A DNA stretch of 7,381 bases from Variovorax sp. GTDB lineage: Bacteria; Pseudomonadota; Gammaproteobacteria; Burkholderiales; Burkholderiaceae_C. Position numbers and translations under genes: made by a program. Of the stretch, positions 5,490 through 7,381 are shown one piece after another. Numbering within the stretch: position 1 is the stretch's first letter; each line of letters begins with the position of its first letter. The notes under the pieces were generated by a model, which saw only the letters and a list, made by a program, of their open reading frames with translations, did no database searches and had not been told where the DNA came from. The stretch is taken from positions 1-7,381 of the forward strand of contig JAQGMX010000294.1 of the NCBI GenBank assembly GCA_028292145.1, written 5' to 3'.

Positions 5490-7381
5490 TTGAATAATCA
5501 GTGGTTTTCTAAAGTTGCCGTTTGGCTTGTCATTGCGATGGTGTTGTTCACTGTGTTCAAGCAGTTCGACACCCGCAGTGCGGCAGGCTCCGGCGCCGTC
5601 GGTTATTCCGACTTCCTCGAGGAAGTTCGGGGCAACCGCATCAAGAGCGCCACCATCCAGGAAGGCCAGGGCGGTAGCGAGATCGTGGCGATCACCAACG
5701 ACGATCGCCGCATCCGCACCACGGCCACCTACCTCGACCGCGGTCTGGTCGGCGACCTGATCGCCAACAACGTCAAGTTCGACGTCAAGCCGCGCGAAGA
5801 GGGTTCGCTGCTCATGACGCTGCTCGTCAGCTGGGGGCCGATGCTTCTTCTGATCGGCGTCTGGGTGTATTTCATGCGGCAGATGCAGGGCGGAGGCAAG
5901 GGCGGAGCTTTCAGCTTCGGCAAGAGCAAGGCGCGCATGCTTGATGAAAACACCAACTCCGTCACTTTCGCCGACGTCGCAGGTTGCGACGAGGCCAAGG
6001 AAGAAGTGAAGGAAGTCGTCGATTTCCTGAAGGATCCGGCCCGCTTCCAGAAGCTCGGCGGACGCATTCCGCGCGGTCTGTTGTTGGTCGGCCCTCCCGG
6101 CACCGGCAAGACGCTGCTGGCCAAGTCGATCGCCGGTGAAGCCAAGGTTCCTTTCTTCTCGATCTCGGGCTCCGATTTCGTCGAGATGTTCGTCGGCGTG
6201 GGCGCAGCCCGTGTGCGCGACATGTTCGAGAACGCCAAGAAGAACGCGCCCTGCATCATTTTCATCGACGAAATCGATGCGGTCGGTCGTCAGCGTGGCG
6301 CCGGCCTCGGCGGCGGCAACGACGAACGCGAGCAGACGCTCAACCAGATGTTGGTCGAGATGGACGGCTTCGAAACCAACCTCGGCGTGATCGTGGTGGC
6401 TGCGACCAACCGTCCCGACATCCTCGACGCAGCCTTGCTGCGCCCGGGTCGCTTCGACCGCCAGGTGTACGTCACGCTGCCGGACATCCGCGGTCGCGAG
6501 CAGATCCTGAATGTGCATATGCGCAAGGTTCCGCTTGGCCAGGACGTGAACCCGAGCGTCATCGCCCGCGGCACGCCAGGCATGTCCGGCGCCGACCTGG
6601 CCAATCTCTGCAACGAAGCTGCGTTGATGGCTGCACGCCGCAATGCACGCGTCGTCGAGATGCAGGACTTCGAGAAGGCCAAGGACAAGATCTTCATGGG
6701 CCCCGAGCGCAAGAGCATGGTCATGCCCGAGGAAGAGCGTCGCAATACGGCGTATCACGAATCCGGTCATGCGCTGCTCGGCAAGCTGCTGCCCAAGTGC
6801 GATCCGGTGCACAAGGTCACGATCATCCCGCGTGGCCGCGCACTGGGCGTGACGATGAGCCTGCCGGCGCAAGACCGCTACAGCTATGACCGCGACTACA
6901 TGTTGAACCAGATCAGCATGCTGTTCGGTGGCCGTATCGCCGAAGAAGTGTTCATGCACCAGATGACCACAGGCGCCAGCAACGACTTCGAGCGCGCAAC
7001 GCAGATTGCCCGCGACATGGTGACGCGCTACGGCATGACGGAGTCGCTCGGCCCAATGGTTTACGCTGAAAACGAAGGCGAAGTGTTCCTGGGGCGTTCG
7101 GTCACCAAGACGACCAACATGAGCGAGCAGACCATGGAAAAGGTCGACTCCGAAGTGCGCCGCATCATCGATGAGCAGTACGCCCTGGCGCGCCGTCTGA
7201 TCGAAGACAACAGCGACAAGATGCATGCGATGGCCAAGGCCTTGCTCGAATGGGAAACCATCGATACCGAGCAGCTCGACGACATCATGGCCGGTCGCGC
7301 ACCGCGCCCGCCCAAGGACTGGACGCCGCGCATTCCGCCGTCGAACACCGGTGGCGGCAGCGGCGGCACGCCGGCGGTCAA
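5490..7381 (+). CDS. ftsH: ATP-dependent zinc metalloprotease FtsH (3' end cut by the window)
   Basis: FtsH is a hexameric inner-membrane AAA+ protease that extracts and degrades misassembled membrane proteins and regulators; in E. coli these include sigma32 and LpxC. The window holds 630 codons plus two bases with no stop, close to the full family length, so only a few C-terminal residues should be missing. Order: membrane helix 1 (about 9-23), periplasmic domain (about 30-105), membrane helix 2 (about 107-129), a Gly-rich linker, then the AAA+ module with Walker A GPPGTGKT (201-208), Walker B IIFIDE (256-261) and SRH arginines in RPGRFDR (R321, R324). The protease domain has the zinc site HESGH (423-427, catalytic E424) and the third ligand D499 in ASNDFERA. 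The end is a Gly/Pro-rich tail ([10 protein letters not shown], then GGGSGG). The start is TTG with a good GGAG. All catalytic residues are present. folP and glmM would be expected downstream from E. coli gene order. Confidence 0.98.
   Translation, partial: MNNQWFSKVAVWLVIAMVLFTVFKQFDTRSAAGSGAVGYSDFLEEVRGNRIKSATIQEGQGGSEIVAITNDDRRIRTTATYLDRGLVGDLIANNVKFDVKPREEGSLLMTLLVSWGPMLLLIGVWVYFMRQMQGGGKGGAFSFGKSKARMLDENTNSVTFADVAGCDEAKEEVKEVVDFLKDPARFQKLGGRIPRGLLLVGPPGTGKTLLAKSIAGEAKVPFFSISGSDFVEMFVGVGAARVRDMFENAKKNAPCIIFIDEIDAVGRQRGAGLGGGNDEREQTLNQMLVEMDGFETNLGVIVVAATNRPDILDAALLRPGRFDRQVYVTLPDIRGREQILNVHMRKVPLGQDVNPSVIARGTPGMSGADLANLCNEAALMAARRNARVVEMQDFEKAKDKIFMGPERKSMVMPEEERRNTAYHESGHALLGKLLPKCDPVHKVTIIPRGRALGVTMSLPAQDRYSYDRDYMLNQISMLFGGRIAEEVFMHQMTTGASNDFERATQIARDMVTRYGMTESLGPMVYAENEGEVFLGRSVTKTTNMSEQTMEKVDSEVRRIIDEQYALARRLIEDNSDKMHAMAKALLEWETIDTEQLDDIMAGRAPRPPKDWTPRIPPSNTGGGSGGTPAV

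Noticed and set aside
5325..7226. A 633-codon open frame on the minus strand opposite ftsH
   Set aside because: It is a shadow of ftsH: high-GC codon bias removes stops from the opposite strand. Its translation is His/Ala/Asp-rich, lacks recognisable domains and has no plausible ribosome binding site, while ftsH has every family motif.
7325..7381. Gly/Pro-rich repeat-like end of the window
   Set aside because: This is the normal low-complexity C-terminal tail of FtsH in this lineage, not a DNA repeat element.

Overview
The window looks like a housekeeping chromosomal segment from a high-GC betaproteobacterium, most likely Burkholderiales and possibly near Oxalobacteraceae. The phylum-level call rests on gene order (carB, greA, DUF4149, yhbY, rlmE, ftsH), protein sequences resembling that lineage and strong G/C bias at third codon positions. 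The family-level call is only an impression. No mobile element, CRISPR array, rRNA or tRNA was seen.

Layout: 1-1500 holds the 3' half of carB. It is followed by a Kdo 3-hydroxylase-like gene (kdoO, about 1533-2402). A strong intrinsic terminator (2419-2452) sits directly in front of the greA ribosome binding site. greA (2468-2950) and a four-helix DUF4149 membrane protein (2956-3384) follow closely. On the opposite strand lie yhbY (4659 down to 4180) and a small DXD glycosyltransferase-like gene (4177 down to 3413), separated by 2 nt, and they converge on DUF4149. yhbY and rlmE (4679-5341) diverge across only 19 bp. After a 148-bp gap with promoter-like and palindromic sequence, ftsH starts at a TTG (5490) and runs off the right end, probably missing only its last few residues.

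Functional themes: pyrimidine/arginine precursor synthesis (CarB), transcript cleavage (GreA), ribosome maturation (YhbY, RlmE) and membrane proteolysis (FtsH). Two envelope-glycan type genes, kdoO and the glycosyltransferase, are embedded in this set.

There is no clearly new multi-gene system here. The most interesting signals are regulatory: a terminator in the greA leader that leaves no room for a promoter after it, a 19-bp divergent yhbY/rlmE region with -10-like boxes on both strands that predict almost leaderless mRNAs, and a heat-shock-like promoter candidate with a palindrome before ftsH.
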